This document shows, piece by piece, positions 41,345 through 52,600 of a stretch of DNA of 64,000 nucleotides. Position 1 is the stretch's first letter. Each line of letters starts with the position of its first letter. The notes beneath the pieces are model-generated. The model saw only the letters and a list, made by a program, of their open reading frames with translations, was not told the DNA's origin and searched no databases. A program made the translations under genes and the position numbers. This DNA comes from Antedon mediterranea (taxonomy: Eukaryota; Echinodermata; Crinoidea; Comatulida; Antedonidae): NCBI RefSeq assembly GCF_964355755.1, contig NC_092679.1, positions 14,374,932 to 14,438,931 on the forward strand, written 5' to 3'.

Positions 41345-42925
41345 ATTCTTTCTTTATTCTTTATTCTTTATTTCAAACCAACAGTGTAAAACACCAATAA
41401 CAGGTTGAAAATAAAATAACTAAACTATAAAATAAGCCAATATAAATATATACAAAATGAAAAAAAGATTGTTTAAATAATTTCATTAATAATACATTTA
41501 AATTGATAAAAATTACAGTTAAAAATATCTAAAGAATAATTTTTTTAAAGACATGAATTGTACAATGACGAGAGTCTACAGAAAATACCATTTTTACAAA
41601 CATTGACACGAGAATATTTAACATGAAGAAAGGGTTTACTACGAAGATTACGAACAGGAACATTAAAATAAAACAACGAAACAAGATCACAATCAAACTT
41701 AGAAGTAAGACATTTATACAGGAAGTGCAAGTCCTGTCTTGCTCTCCTAGATGTCGGGGAAACAATAGGAGGCAGGTTGGCTGCTGGGCCGACAAAGCGC
41801 AAGAACTTGTTATGGGTTCGATCAATTCTGGAGGCTTGAGAAGCAGAGAGTGAGTTGTAAATAATTGAACAGAAATCGAAAGATGGTTGGACGAGGGAAA
41901 GATAAAGCGCACGTTTGGTGTGTGGAGAAAAACGTTTGCAATTGCGCCACATCAGCCCCAGCAGCCTATTGGCCTATTAACTTATTCATTCATTCATTTA
42001 TTCCTTCCCCGAAACCTTGACTCAGAAATACCGGGATGGTGTCCGGCGGGGGATAGTTTAACCCTAGAGCTTAAGTTGTGCATGCTTCATTTTACTCTCT
42101 ATTCTTAATTCTGGCCCCGAAACCTTGACTCAGAAATACCGGGATGGTGTCCGGCGGGGGATAGTTTTACCTTAGTTAAGCATAGTTAAGCTTAGTTACA
42201 TTTTTTTTTTTCACATTATTGATTGTCTCCATCCCCGAAACCTCGACTAAGAAATACTGGAATGGTGTCCGGCGGGGGATAGTTTATTACCATTTAGTTA
42301 AGGTCCTATGTAAAGCACCTAGAGGGGTCAGTGATCCATTAGGCGCTATATAAATACTGTTTATTATTATTATTATTATTTTCTGACAACATGATCAACG
42401 TGTGAAATAAATGTCAGTTTACGGTCGATGAAAATGCCGAGGTCCCGGTAAGAGTTTACACTTTCAAGGACTTCTTCTCAAACTGAGTAAGCGAAAATAA
42501 TAGGTTTTTTCTTAAGAGAGCAAGACAGGACTTTGCATTTCTCGGACTTCAGGGACATTTTCCAGTCGGAAACCCACGTACCGAGTCTTTCCAGATCTGC
42601 CTGAAGTGCAACGGAGTCCTCAGTGGTGGTAATAATGTTGTAAATCTTGAGGTCGTCAGCGAACATAAGACAGTTGGAATTTTGAAAGAGATTTGGTATT
42701 TCATTAACAAATATATTGAACAGCAGGGAGGCAAGAATGGAACCTTGAGGCACGCCTGAGATGACTGGGAGAGAATTGAAATGAAGCCATGAATTGATCT
42801 TGGGAAATAATGGGCGAAACATGACATAAAAGTTGAGTGTTGATAAGCCTCTCAAGAATTTTGGAGATAGTGGGGAGGAGCGAGATGGGTTAATGCTAAT
42901 GCTACTTTTAAGTGTACACAAACTA
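41345..42925 (-). mobile_element. Non-LTR retrotransposon (LINE) fragment, 5'-truncated
   Basis: The reverse-transcriptase core shows SGVPQGSILASLLFNIFVN and the catalytic FADD (CLMFADDLKIY) at 42478-42921, then, past one stop, SYRDLGIFIDRKLTF up to about 42385. A foreign block interrupts it; the C-terminal part resumes at 41952-41545 (MWRNCKRFSPHTKRALYLSL). A (AATAAAG)n tail lies at 41345-41375. CR1/Jockey-like by layout. A pseudogene by its stops, truncation and insertion. Confidence 0.75.
41985..42381 (+). mobile_element. Element nested in the LINE
   Basis: Three tandem copies of a 54-bp motif (CCCCGAAACCTTGACTCAGA, GGTGTCCGGCGGGGGATAG) followed by GGCGCTATATAAATACTG and a (ATT)n tail. 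It separates two halves of the same LINE reading frame. SINE-like or LINE-derived tail. Confidence 0.6.
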
Positions 42926-42929
42926 GTAT

Positions 42930-43406
42930 CCTAAACTAGAAGTTAAAATAGACTTGAAGCAGGCCCTGATGATTTCTTCTAACATGTTGACTTGTTTGCA
43001 CAAGTCTATCAAGTACGGTACCTCGTTGTTAATTGTTGTGTCGTGTAGAAATTAACGTATTTTTGTAGGATCGTTCACTTTTCTAGTGCGGCGTGTACAA
43101 TCTTCAGTTGTTGCTGGTGAACATAATAGTACAAGTGGTTGACAGCTAGTGGTTTTGTTAAGATTGTCAGTAGAAGCTGTAAAATGCATATTCCATATAA
43201 AATAGTGAGGGTATAGTGGGTTTCATAAAACCGAGTTACGGCGGTCAAGAAGAGTTTTGTTTTGATGTTTTTAATGTACTTGCAGTTAGACCAGTTGACC
43301 GTAATTCAAATTTGCAGAAGTCTACACTAGCAAACAGTGGTTTGCATCTCTGGTTTGTATTTATGAAATGAATAAGATTTTATCCAAGATTCGTTACCGT
43401 AGACTA
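42930..43406. other. Intergenic DNA
   Basis: Nothing recognised. Confidence 0.4.
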
Positions 43407-43414
43407 GTAAGAGC

Positions 43415-43600
43415 AAGGCAATCTAACATCGGGATGGTGAGTTCCGGAAATCAAAGGGCGACACGATCAGACACCGCGCGCAGCGGAAAATATGTACGTG
43501 ATGTTGGTATTTTGTCGCAGCGCAGCCAGACATAAGATCAAATGACTGTTACGAGTTCCTATCTTCGAAGGCGAGCTCAGTGTCTTGTCAGATTGCCTTG
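43415..43600. mobile_element. hAT-like MITE, copy 3
   Basis: AAGGCAATCTAAC to GATTGCCTTG, flanked by the perfect 8-bp duplication GTAAGAGC (43407-43414 and 43601-43608). Confidence 0.82.
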
Positions 43601-43909
43601 GTAAGAGCCGATCTGGCGAACTGGCTTCCGTTTTAAATTTTACGGTCCATCTGACGATTTGACTTCCAAGTGCTCGGATTTGGTAGTGGTGTATCTATTT
43701 TCATCTACTAACATATATTGTATTAGGCCCTATATTATTAAAACCAATCAAACAAGTGGTTTTTTAAAATTAAATTAAACTTACATTAAATATAATGATG
43801 ATCCGTACGTCATTACGAAAAGCACAATTTTGTTTAACCATGTAAATTTATCAGGAAAAACATTACAGTGGCGTTTGTAAAAAGTGTGCACATTTAGGCT
43901 ATAGGGTAT

Positions 43910-44030
43910 TGTGATGTATCATACATATGACTCGTGCTCGGTATCCATTTTGTAGAGAGAGATTTCTTTAATGAACAACAGAGGGCGGCAACACTATTTA
44001 CAGTATGATGTATGTGGTCAATACACTACA
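43910..44030 (-). repeat. 3' LTR
   Basis: 121 bp; TGTGATGTATC to ATACACTACA as read on +. Confidence 0.9.
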
Positions 44031-44044
44031 ATTCTTCCCCTTTA
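44031..44044 (-). promoter_or_regulatory. Polypurine tract
   Basis: On - reads AAAGGGGAAGAAT directly before the 3' LTR; the usual plus-strand primer. Confidence 0.75.
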
Positions 44045-44234
44045 GATTCAATGGTAATAACATTTTAAATAGCATTAAGCTTTAAGGTATATTGCTCGTT
44101 ATAAGATTTATTTATTTTTTTTTTAAACTGTTCTGATAATAAAGTGTTTCAATCTCAAGTGTCCGTAGTCTCATTATTTATATTGTTATCATTATGATTA
44201 TTGTTAACTGTATTGAGTTATGTCTAAAGGTCCA

Positions 44235-45071
44235 TTATAAATCAAGTCTGTTAGGTGGTTTCTTGTTCCTCTGTGGGTATCTCCTTGGTGGTGGTTGTTG
44301 TGGAATCTCAACTGGTTGTTGTATTTCCGGTGGTGGTGTTGGTGTTGCTGAGATAGCTGGTTCTAAATCAACAGGATCTATATCTGGAGGTGTCTCTAGA
44401 TCTAGTGTTAAGCCACTGCTTAGGATTTGATCAATGTGTCTTTTCCAAATCATGTCTGGTCCAACTTTGACTTCATATGACAACTTTCCAGTTTTCCTAT
44501 GAATAATTCCAACTATCCACTTCTGACTCTTTGATCTATAGTCACGAACACACACTTTGTCTCCTTCTTTGAATTCTCTAAGCTTCTTTTCGCTAGTTGG
44601 TTTTCTCTGGCTTTCCTGGTTATTTTCAACTTTTTGACGTAAGTCAGGTATAATGCAATCTAGTCTGGTGCGTAGTTGTCTTCTAATAAACATCATTGCT
44701 GGAGATATTCCAGTTGTGTTGTGTTGGGCATTTCTATATGCTAATAGAAAGTTTGCAAGTTTTTGTTTTGTGTCGTTTCCTTCTTTTGCCGATTTGAGTG
44801 CTCCTTTAAATGATTGCACAAAACGTTCTGCTAACCCATTGGTTGCTGGGTGGTATGGTGCTGATTTGATGTGTCTAATACCATTATTCTTGAGAAACAT
44901 TTCAAATTCTTCTGACACAAATTGCGGACCATTGTCCGATACCAACTGCTTTGGTAGTCCATACCTCGCAAATAAATCACGCAACAGAGTTATTGATTTG
45001 CTTGATGTCGCTGTGGTCGTAGGCAATACCTCAGGCCACTTGGATTGTGCATCCACAACTACCAGATACAT
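44235..45071 (-). pseudogene. Integrase core and C-terminal part of the LTR element
   Basis: DDE catalytic residues visible: D in VVDAQSKWPEV, D in VSDNGPQF, E in GLAERFVQSFK. Then a C-terminal chromatin/DNA-binding region (GDKVCVRDY, GKLSYEV, WKRHIDQI) and a proline-rich tail ending RNKKPPNRLDL. Upstream frame lost by a frameshift. Confidence 0.88.
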
Positions 45072-45079
45072 TATGTTGT

Positions 45080-45799
45080 TTATTGGTCCCGCATAGTCGA
45101 TGTGGATACGTTCCCACGGACTGCTCGGCCACTGCCATGGATGTAGGAGGGTGCTTTCTGAGGTTCATGCAGTGTCTTTTGGCATCCACTACAGGTTTTT
45201 GCTAATTTCTCTATGTCAGCATCCACTCTCGGCCACCAAACATAGCTCCTTGCCAAGGACTTCATTTTTACAATGCCCAAATGCCCTTCATGTAACTCGT
45301 CAAGTACTCTTGCTCTGAATTTTGGTGGAACAATGATTCGCGTACCCCATAGCAAACATCCATCAAAAATTGACAGTTCATCACGTCGTCTATGGAATGG
45401 TTCAAATTCCGGATCACAGCTCTTAGGCCAACCCTTCATTGTGTAATCATACACCTTTGACATTGTTGGGTTGTGTAATGTCTCAATCTTGACCTGGGCA
45501 CTTGTTACAGGAAGTGGTTGAAACTGCATAGTGTGAAACACCTCAACCGGATCCTCAGCATTAGCTTCAGTATTTGCTAATGGTAGTCGTGAAAGTCCAT
45601 CTACATTTTTGTGGTTTTCACCTTTCTTGTATTCAATCTCGTAATTGAATCCTGACAAGTAAATTGCCTGGCGAGTTAATCTTGCAGCTGCTGTGGCAGG
45701 AATAGCCCTCGATGTATTGAAGATGTACGTAAGTGGTTTATTGTCTGTAACTAAGGTGAACTTTCGACCAATCAAGTAACTGGTAAATTTCTTTACTCC
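45080..45799 (-). pseudogene. RNase H end and integrase zinc-binding domain
   Basis: RNase H end (LVTDNKPLTYIF, HKNVDGLSRLP), then HHCC zinc finger (HEGHLGIVKMKSLARSYVWW, CSGCQ). The true frame reaches it from upstream through a TGA where a Trp is expected (about 45790), and leaves it by a frameshift near 45145. Confidence 0.85.
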
Positions 45800-46005
45800 T
45801 CATACTATGCCAAGAGCTTCCTTATCAATGTGAGAGTAATTCTTCTCCGCTGCGCTCAAGGTCCTCGATGCATAGGTGATTGGTCGTTCGACTCCATCAA
45901 TGTTGTGTGACAATATGGCTCCTAAGCCATATGGAGAAGCATCTGTAGCTAGCTTAACAGGCAATGTTGGGTCATAATGTGTTAACACATTATCTGCAGT
46001 CACAA
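45800..46005 (-). pseudogene. RNase H N-terminal part, cut by SINE
   Basis: LATDASPYGLGAILSH (catalytic D) and YASRTLSAAEKNYSHIDKEA; its link to RT is broken by the SINE. Confidence 0.85.
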
Positions 46006-46347
46006 TACGGCCATACTGCGTTGAAACACCGGTTCTCGTCAGATCACCGAAGTTAAGCAACGTTGGGCCCGGTTGCGTTCTGGATGGGAGACCGTCTAGA
46101 AATCGTGGCGGGTGCTGTATATACTGGAGAGTGATGGTGTAATGGTAATATCGGACTAGCATGTGATAGGCATGGGTTCGAGGTTATCTGTACCATACTA
46201 ATTGCATCCTTAGGCAAGATGCTTTACTCTCATTGCCTAATATGGTAGGCGCTGCACTGCTGGCTGCCGTGGGTCCGTTGAGGGCCTAATCCGAATTTCC
46301 TCAATGAGGACAAATATTAATACAAAATACAAATACAATAAATACAA
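46006..46347 (+). mobile_element. 5S rRNA-derived SINE (SINE3-like) nested in pol
   Basis: Begins TACGGCCATAC and keeps 5S hallmarks (GTCAGATCACCGAAGTTAAG, TGGATGGGAGACCG, GGGTGCTGTA) to about 46122, so it has the 5S internal promoter region. Next a tRNA-like part (GGTGTAATGGTAATATCGG, GGGTTCGAGG) and a body with CTTAGGCAAGATGCTTTACT, then an AATACA-rich tail. ACAA on both sides (46002-46005 and 46344-46347) looks like a short target duplication; removing the insert rejoins the pol frame. Confidence 0.85.
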
Positions 46348-47791
46348 GTTGTTTGGCTTTATTAAACGCCATCTCGCAATCCTTTGTCCATGTCCATTTT
46401 TCCTTTTTCTCTAACAGTTTATTCAACGGATGAATTTCTGTAGCTAAGTCTTTCAGGAATCGATGGTAATAGTTGATCAATCCCAAGAATGATCTGAGTT
46501 CACTTACGGTTGTAGGTTTGGGAGCATTTCTAACAGCTTCAATCTTGTCCTCAGTTTTATGTAATCCATTTTTATCTATCACATGACCACAAAAAACGAA
46601 CTTTTCTTTGAAGAATTCACACTTCTTGTCATTGAGGCACAGTCCTCTATCACTGAGAACCTTTAATACTTTTTCTAGATTCCTTAAATGTTCTTCATGA
46701 GTAGTGCCAGTAATAATCATGTCGTCAAGTAGACACTGGACTCCCGGAATACCATTCAGGATTTGTTCCATGGTCCGCTGCCATATGGCAGGAGCAGATG
46801 CAATGCCATACGCTAGTCGATTAAACTGGAATAGCCCTTTGTGTGTATTTATGGTCAGCATGTTTCTGGATTCTTCTTCCATCTCTAAATGTAAATATGC
46901 TTGTTTCAAATCTAGTTTGGTGAACTTCTGTCCACCCGCTAAGGTTGCGAAAACATCCTCGATTCTTGGAAGAGGGTAGCAGTCCACTTTTAACTTTGGA
47001 TTTACTGTAACTTTGTAGTCTCCACACAACCTGACATCTCCATTACTTTTTGGTACAGGCACTATTGGGGTTGCCCAATCACTAGTTTGAATCGGGGTGA
47101 TGATTCCCTGACTCTCGAGGTTCCTTAATTCGGCTTCAACTGGAGGTCGAAGTGCATATGGTACATTCCTTGCCTTAATAAAAACTGGTTGTGCTCCATC
47201 CTGTAAGGTAAGTTTACCTTTTACCCCATTCACCTTTCCAATTTTGTTAAAGAGTTTTGGAAATTTATTCAGTATTGCTGGTACATCAGCTTTGTTGTGG
47301 TCAGCCTTCACTGTGAAGATGCTGGCCCAGTCTAACTTGATATGTGTCAACCACTGACGACCAAACAACGGGGGTCCACCTCTTTCTACTACATATAGTT
47401 TTCCATAGTGTTTCTGTCCGTTGTATTCTACTTTGGCCTTCAAATACCCTTTTGTCTTTACTTCTTCTCCAGTATAAGTTCTAAGTTGAACTTTGGTCGG
47501 CAACAAGTCTGTATTCCTAAAATATTTCTCAAAATCTTCTGTCGAAATCAACGAGAGTGCACTGCCAGTATCCACTATCATGTCCAATGGGATATTATCT
47601 ATCGTTGGTTTTATCTTCACTGATTTCCCAACGTCTACATTATTAACATACACCATGGCTAGAAGGTTGTCTTCTTCTTTATCAACAACATTCACTCGCT
47701 TACCCTTCTTAGTTTGGTGTGGTGTTTGTTTTGATTTACTCCGGCATGCAGCCTTGATATGTCCCTTCTTTTTACAGTTACAGTATGGCAC
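46348..47791 (-). pseudogene. Pol: protease and reverse transcriptase of LTR element
   Basis: Zinc knuckle (CNCKKKGHIKAAC), aspartic protease IVDTGSALSLIS, reverse transcriptase with KLDLKQAYLHLEM, YGIASAPAIWQ and catalytic DD in CLLDDMIITG (the usual Tyr/Phe before the first D is Leu), FCGHVIDKNG and FLGLINYYHRFL. Open from 47791 to the SINE. Overlaps the gag frame, suggesting a natural gag-pol frameshift. Confidence 0.9.
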
Positions 47792-48444
47792 TCAACTTCT
47801 TTGTACCGGCAGTCGTTTGCCTTATGACCACCCTTGTTGTAGCGATAACATAATTGCTGCTTATTATTGTGTTTCACGTTTATCTTGTTCACAGTACTCT
47901 GTGGTTCTTCTTTAAACTGTTGTTGTAGTAGCGAAGCATCCTTCGTTGCAGTTTCCATAGCAACTGCCATTTGTAGCGCTTTCGCTAATGTAAGCTTTGC
48001 CTCAGCCAACAGTCTTTTTTGTATACTGCCTGACCTAATTCCGCAAACAAGACGATCCCGCAGGGCGTCATTTAGCTGTGCTCCAAATTCACAGTGTTTG
48101 GTGAGGCGTCGTAAATCCGCTAAATAGGCCTGGATTGTTTCACCTTCATGCTGCTCACGTTTGTGAAACCTGAATCTTTCAGCTATAACTAGAGGTTTAG
48201 GACTCAGATGCCTTTCCAACGAATCCACAAGTTCCGGAAATGTTTTGGTTGATGGTAAATCAGGTACTACTAAGTTCTTCAGAAGACCGTAAGTCTTAGG
48301 CCCTATCAAGCTGAGTAACGTAGGTACACGCTTGTCGTCATCCACGCCGTTTGCCATGAAATATGCCTCTAACCTTTCCACATAGGAGGCCCAGTCCTCT
48401 GCCTCGCCGTCATACGGATCGAGTCTACCAATTATAGTACTCAT
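47692..48444 (-). CDS. Gag-like polyprotein of LTR element
   Basis: 250 codons from ATG 48444. Gag capsid-type region (DWASYVERLEAYFMANGV, FHKREQHEGETIQAYLADLR, LRDRLVCGIRSGSIQKRLLA), then a zinc knuckle CYRYNKGGHKANDC in which the second Cys is Tyr. The end of the frame overlaps pol; the second knuckle lies in the pol frame. Confidence 0.85.
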   Translation of the reverse strand: MSTIIGRLDPYDGEAEDWASYVERLEAYFMANGVDDDKRVPTLLSLIGPKTYGLLKNLVVPDLPSTKTFPELVDSLERHLSPKPLVIAERFRFHKREQHEGETIQAYLADLRRLTKHCEFGAQLNDALRDRLVCGIRSGSIQKRLLAEAKLTLAKALQMAVAMETATKDASLLQQQFKEEPQSTVNKINVKHNNKQQLCYRYNKGGHKANDCRYKEVECHTVTVKRRDISRLHAGVNQNKHHTKLRRVSE

Positions 48445-48522
48445 CTTAGCAGATTGTAGAATATTAACTATTGAATATTCTTACTCACAGATTAATCTTC
48501 TTATTGACGCGCTTTCCGTTAT

Positions 48523-48535
48523 ATTCTCGTCGCCA
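48523..48535 (-). promoter_or_regulatory. Primer-binding site for tRNA-Ser(GCU)
   Basis: On - TGGCGACGAGAAT, two bases inside the 5' LTR; exactly complementary to 13 bases of the 3' end (with CCA) of the T75 form of the tRNA-Ser(GCU) in the array; one mismatch to the consensus form. Confidence 0.85.
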
Positions 48536-48537
48536 AT

Positions 48538-48660
48538 TGTGATGTATCATACATATGACTCGTGCTCGGTATCCATTTTGTAGAGAGCTAGATTTCTTTA
48601 ATGAACAACAGAGGGCGGCAACACTATTTACAGTATGATGTATGTGGTCAATACACTACA
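48538..48660 (-). repeat. 5' LTR
   Basis: 123 bp, differs from the other LTR by a 2-bp indel (GAGAGCTAGA versus GAGAGAGA). Confidence 0.9.
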
Positions 48661-48665
48661 GGTAT

Positions 48666-49554
48666 ATATTAATAAGATGATCTAGTAGTAATAAAAACAT
48701 TTCTATTGATGCAATTTTGACATTTTTCACGCTGCTGCTCTAGCCCGCTACGGCACACGAGATGACTCATTCATTAGATGAAATCAAGCAGCAGTATAGT
48801 ACTACACTTTGACATTTTTGTTAAAATGGAAACTCGACTATAATTTATAGGTACCAAAAAACGGCTAGGAAAAGAATCTAATGACAAATCCCAAAGCATT
48901 TCTGGTATTTATGAGTCCCATGATATTACTATAATTCACTGTCAGATAATCATTGAATTATTATCAAAACAGTCCATTGAAGTTTTTGTTTGTAATAGGA
49001 TACTTGAAGTATCTAGGCGTGATGAAGTGACCCCCAGACTTGACCTTAGCAATAACAATAAGCAAGCAGCGTTTTTTGTAAGAAATATTCTTGTTTATAT
49101 TAATTGTGTTGTATTTGTATTTGGGGGGTATTTATTTTATTATACATGTTACCAAATTAAACCCAACATAATAAACGCCTGCCCCGAATAAACTCCTCCC
49201 TCGAATAAACTCCAACCCCCTCCGAATAATAAACGCCTCCCCCGCAGTCTAGAAACACTCTTGAATAATAAACATTTATTCGAATAAATACCTCAAATAC
49301 GGTATGCCTATCTATATTTACAAGATAGTGCGCCCTCCTCCATCAACGTTTCTAATTTTGGAATATAAAAGATTGTTATGCCGCTCTGCTTTATTTTTTT
49401 AGTGTGAACGTAGCCTTAATACCTACTATAGAGGGCGATGTTTATAATTTTATAGAGCGAAAAAACAAACTTTTCATTTATCGGCGGCGGAGTAGGCGAA
49501 TGAGTAGTCGGTTTTCTTGGGAAGTTGATGTGCGCATTTTTAGGCTAGGAAACA
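48666..49554. other. Region upstream of gene C
   Basis: No exon seen. Holds a GAATAAACGCCTCCCCC-type dispersed repeat at 49160-49300 and should hold the gene C promoter. Confidence 0.4.
49160..49300. repeat. Dispersed GAATAAACGCCTC-type repeat, copy 2
   Basis: Several CCCCGAATAAAC and ATAATAAACGCC motifs, as at 39598. Confidence 0.5.
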
Positions 49555-49659
49555 ATGGAATTGCATATTTTAACAATAGTCCTAATTTTGGAGATTTTAC
49601 TGTTGTATACAACGTCATTTGCTGGATTATCAATTGCAATTTTAGTTGGGAAAACAAAG
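49555..49659 (+). CDS. TMEM179B-like: Gene C exon 1 (start, TM1)
   Basis: ATG at 49555; exactly 105 nt and phase 0 as in genes A and B; MELHILTIVLILEILLLYTT and on; GTAGGT donor. Confidence 0.7.
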
Positions 49660-52600
49660 GTAGGTTAGCTATTTCTAGGTAGATTATCTGACGCTTGCAC
49701 TTTTTCGTACACACACACCCGGCACCTAATTCGAGTTCACCCCCAACTTTAAAATAGTCTGGTTGGTACGAAAGTGAAGTAGAAATAAAGATAGGGCCTA
49801 GCCGTATATTATAAGAACCTGTCCGTGAGATGAATGTGTGTGAGGATTATAAACGATGAGTCACCCACAAACTAGGCCTAGGCTGACGAAATTCTTAAGT
49901 AGGGAACTTTAATATTATAAAAAAGGACATTTTTGGAATAAAAAAAAAATATAGAATTGTTTAAAAAAGAAGGAGCTCTCTGAAGAAACCTGTCTTTGCT
50001 AGCTAGGTGAATCTTACCTATCTGTGTGCGAACCAAATGAATGAAATATTTCCACAAAGAAAAAATATGCGACCTTTTAATTATTCGATATTAGACCTAT
50101 AATAATTATTAATCAGAAGTTTGATCTTGTACGAGTAGTGCTGAAACTAAAAAACTCAATTAAGGACCTAGGCCTAGAATTCATCACAGAAATATAATTG
50201 GAATCTGAATACATGCATATCAGTGGTGGTGTTTTGGAGAGGGTTGTCATGCGTGCAAAGTTTAGCATTCAATGCCTGAGACTGTCAAGTGGGTTGGGGC
50301 GGAGCCCTCGGAAGCTCCGATGATTGTAGACATTTAAAGGTACAGTAGTTTCAAATATGAAAACCCTTGATTGGACTAATAATGTTAATTATTTTTATTT
50401 GTGCACAAATAAATTCACCAGTGGAAAACTATTCTACAGTATGATAGGAAGGAACCCTTGCCACCAAAATTACCAAGGAGTTGTTCCATCATTTAAAAAT
50501 GGTCAGAACTTTTGCTGGTTAATCCCATAGATCAGGTTCGTACAGGATGATCAGATATCCTCAAATGTTTGACCTTTCAACTTTTAGGCCTATATCTTTT
50601 CAATCATTGAGTCAAATACTGGAACTTAAGCAATAAACTGAGCAATACCTGCAAAAGGTAACAACTTGTAATAAGTTGTAACCAGTTTGCATAATTTGGA
50701 AAATCCCTTGCAATTTCACAATTGACCCTTTGGAATTTCGGGAGAAAAATACACATGAAAGGCCTAGCTTTTTTGTTAAAGATGTCCCGAGTTGTTACTG
50801 TGCATGCGTGTATTGCCCTGGTACTGATCAATCATAGTAATCAAAATAGCGTGCAACTATGCTTTCTCCCAATGTTTTATCATGGTTCATGTACTGTATG
50901 AAATGTGTAATAAATTGGGAGATCAAACCTGTTTACTTATGCAGGTGTGAAAAAGGTACTGTTCATTATAATGAAAATTGAAAAGCAAGTGCAAAAAAAA
51001 ATGATACATGGGAGATCACATCCCAAAAAAGTATCTCCATAGAGATGTTCCTTGAATAGGGTTTGGTCATCGTATTCACAGGAAAGACAAACATCACAAA
51101 AGGGGCTCTACTTTATTTATGAAATATTATAATAATGCAATAATAATTATTAAATAATAAACTAAAATTATATTGAAAATAAATATAAATATTAAAAGTA
51201 TGTATGTAAACCCTAGATTGAATGATTTTTACTTCAATTCAACCTTTTGAATTAGTTTGAACATTGAGTGTTTTTAAACATTGTAATTTCGAGGCAATAC
51301 AATGTATACTGGTGAGTGAGTGGCCGAGCGGTTAAGACAGTGGAACCGTAATCACGTAGCCATAACATCGGCAGGGGTTCGAGGCTCACTCACTCCATGG
51401 TTCTGGTGGTAGAACGAGTCTTCTCGGATAAGGACTATAAACCGTAGGTCCAGTGTACACAACTTGCTCGTGTGCACTTTAAAGAACCTAGTACATCTTT
51501 CGAGACGAGTAGGGGGTTACCCCGGTGTATTAGTACATCACAGCCACTGATCACCAACTGGGCCCTCTGGGAGATCAGTCTTTGACTGAAGAGGTCACCC
51601 AGTATAAAAATAAAACAAACAAACAAACAAACTGAATGTTACAAAAATAATTTAATTGAAATGTATAAAATGTCATAATTTTTTATCCAAAAACTTCTTA
51701 AGTTATGTAAGTCTGTGTCAACACTATTATTAAATAAGTTTGACAAAAAAAGTGCTCGCACAAATATGGTAGTGATGACATCATCATGTCCATATATGGG
51801 CACATCACAATTTCTTGTCGCATAAAGTTTGATAGTGTAAGTAGTAGACAGAGCTGAAGAAGTAGTAAATGAAACAAATCAAAATAATGTTCCATAAAAT
51901 TTGGAATTTTACGTCAATTAAATATTAAATTTAAAATAGTGTAATACAGTGTGTATGTGAATAGATCCTACTAACTTTTTCTCATACTACATATTAATTA
52001 CATGTTCAACAATATTAATTAACCAAATGTTGTTTTTTTTTATTGGTATTTTTATCATTTAAATAATCATTTAAAATAAATCAAAGTTAAACATATAGAA
52101 TATTAGATACTGATTTTGTGACTATGAATGTATAATACATGTGTTCAACTCAAGGCCTACTCTACAGTACTGTGATAGGAAATGACTCAGATTTTTAAAT
52201 ACACACAAATTATTCTGCGTTTCCTTAAATGTTTGTCAAATATGTCAAAGTACACTTTAAAGAATCTTAAATAAAGATTATTGATATTTGAAGATTATAA
52301 TAACTTATCCTTATTATCAAATATAGAAATTAAACTCTTAAAAAAGCATCAATAAACCTACAATAGGATCCCTATTTTGCAAACAGCTTCACGACCCAAC
52401 AAAATGTCACCTTTAATAATACCTGAATAGTTTGGTGTTGAAACATATTGCTCCGGGAAAGTTTCGTCCCAAGAGTGTCTCAAATGAGATGTTTTACAGT
52501 ACTGTTTTAAAAATTACCGTAGTTAATTTTAAGGTTTGTATTGTTAGTTTAAAAGTTATTTAACTGAGGCACTTATTCGAAGTGAGGTAGTTATTCAAAG

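Larger units (their letters stand above)
43910..48660 (-). mobile_element. Ty3/gypsy LTR retrotransposon, complete but disrupted
   Basis: Two LTRs (121 and 123 bp) differing by one 2-bp indel by eye, TG...CA ends, and a 5-bp target duplication GGTAT (43905-43909 and 48661-48665). On the - strand the order is LTR, primer-binding site, gag, protease, RT, RNase H, integrase, polypurine tract, LTR. Coding is broken by a nested SINE (46006-46347), an in-frame TGA near 45790 and a frameshift near 45145. Integrase and RT motifs look like the Mag/CsRN1-type (K02A2.6-like) elements common in invertebrates. No envelope gene is seen. Confidence 0.92.
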
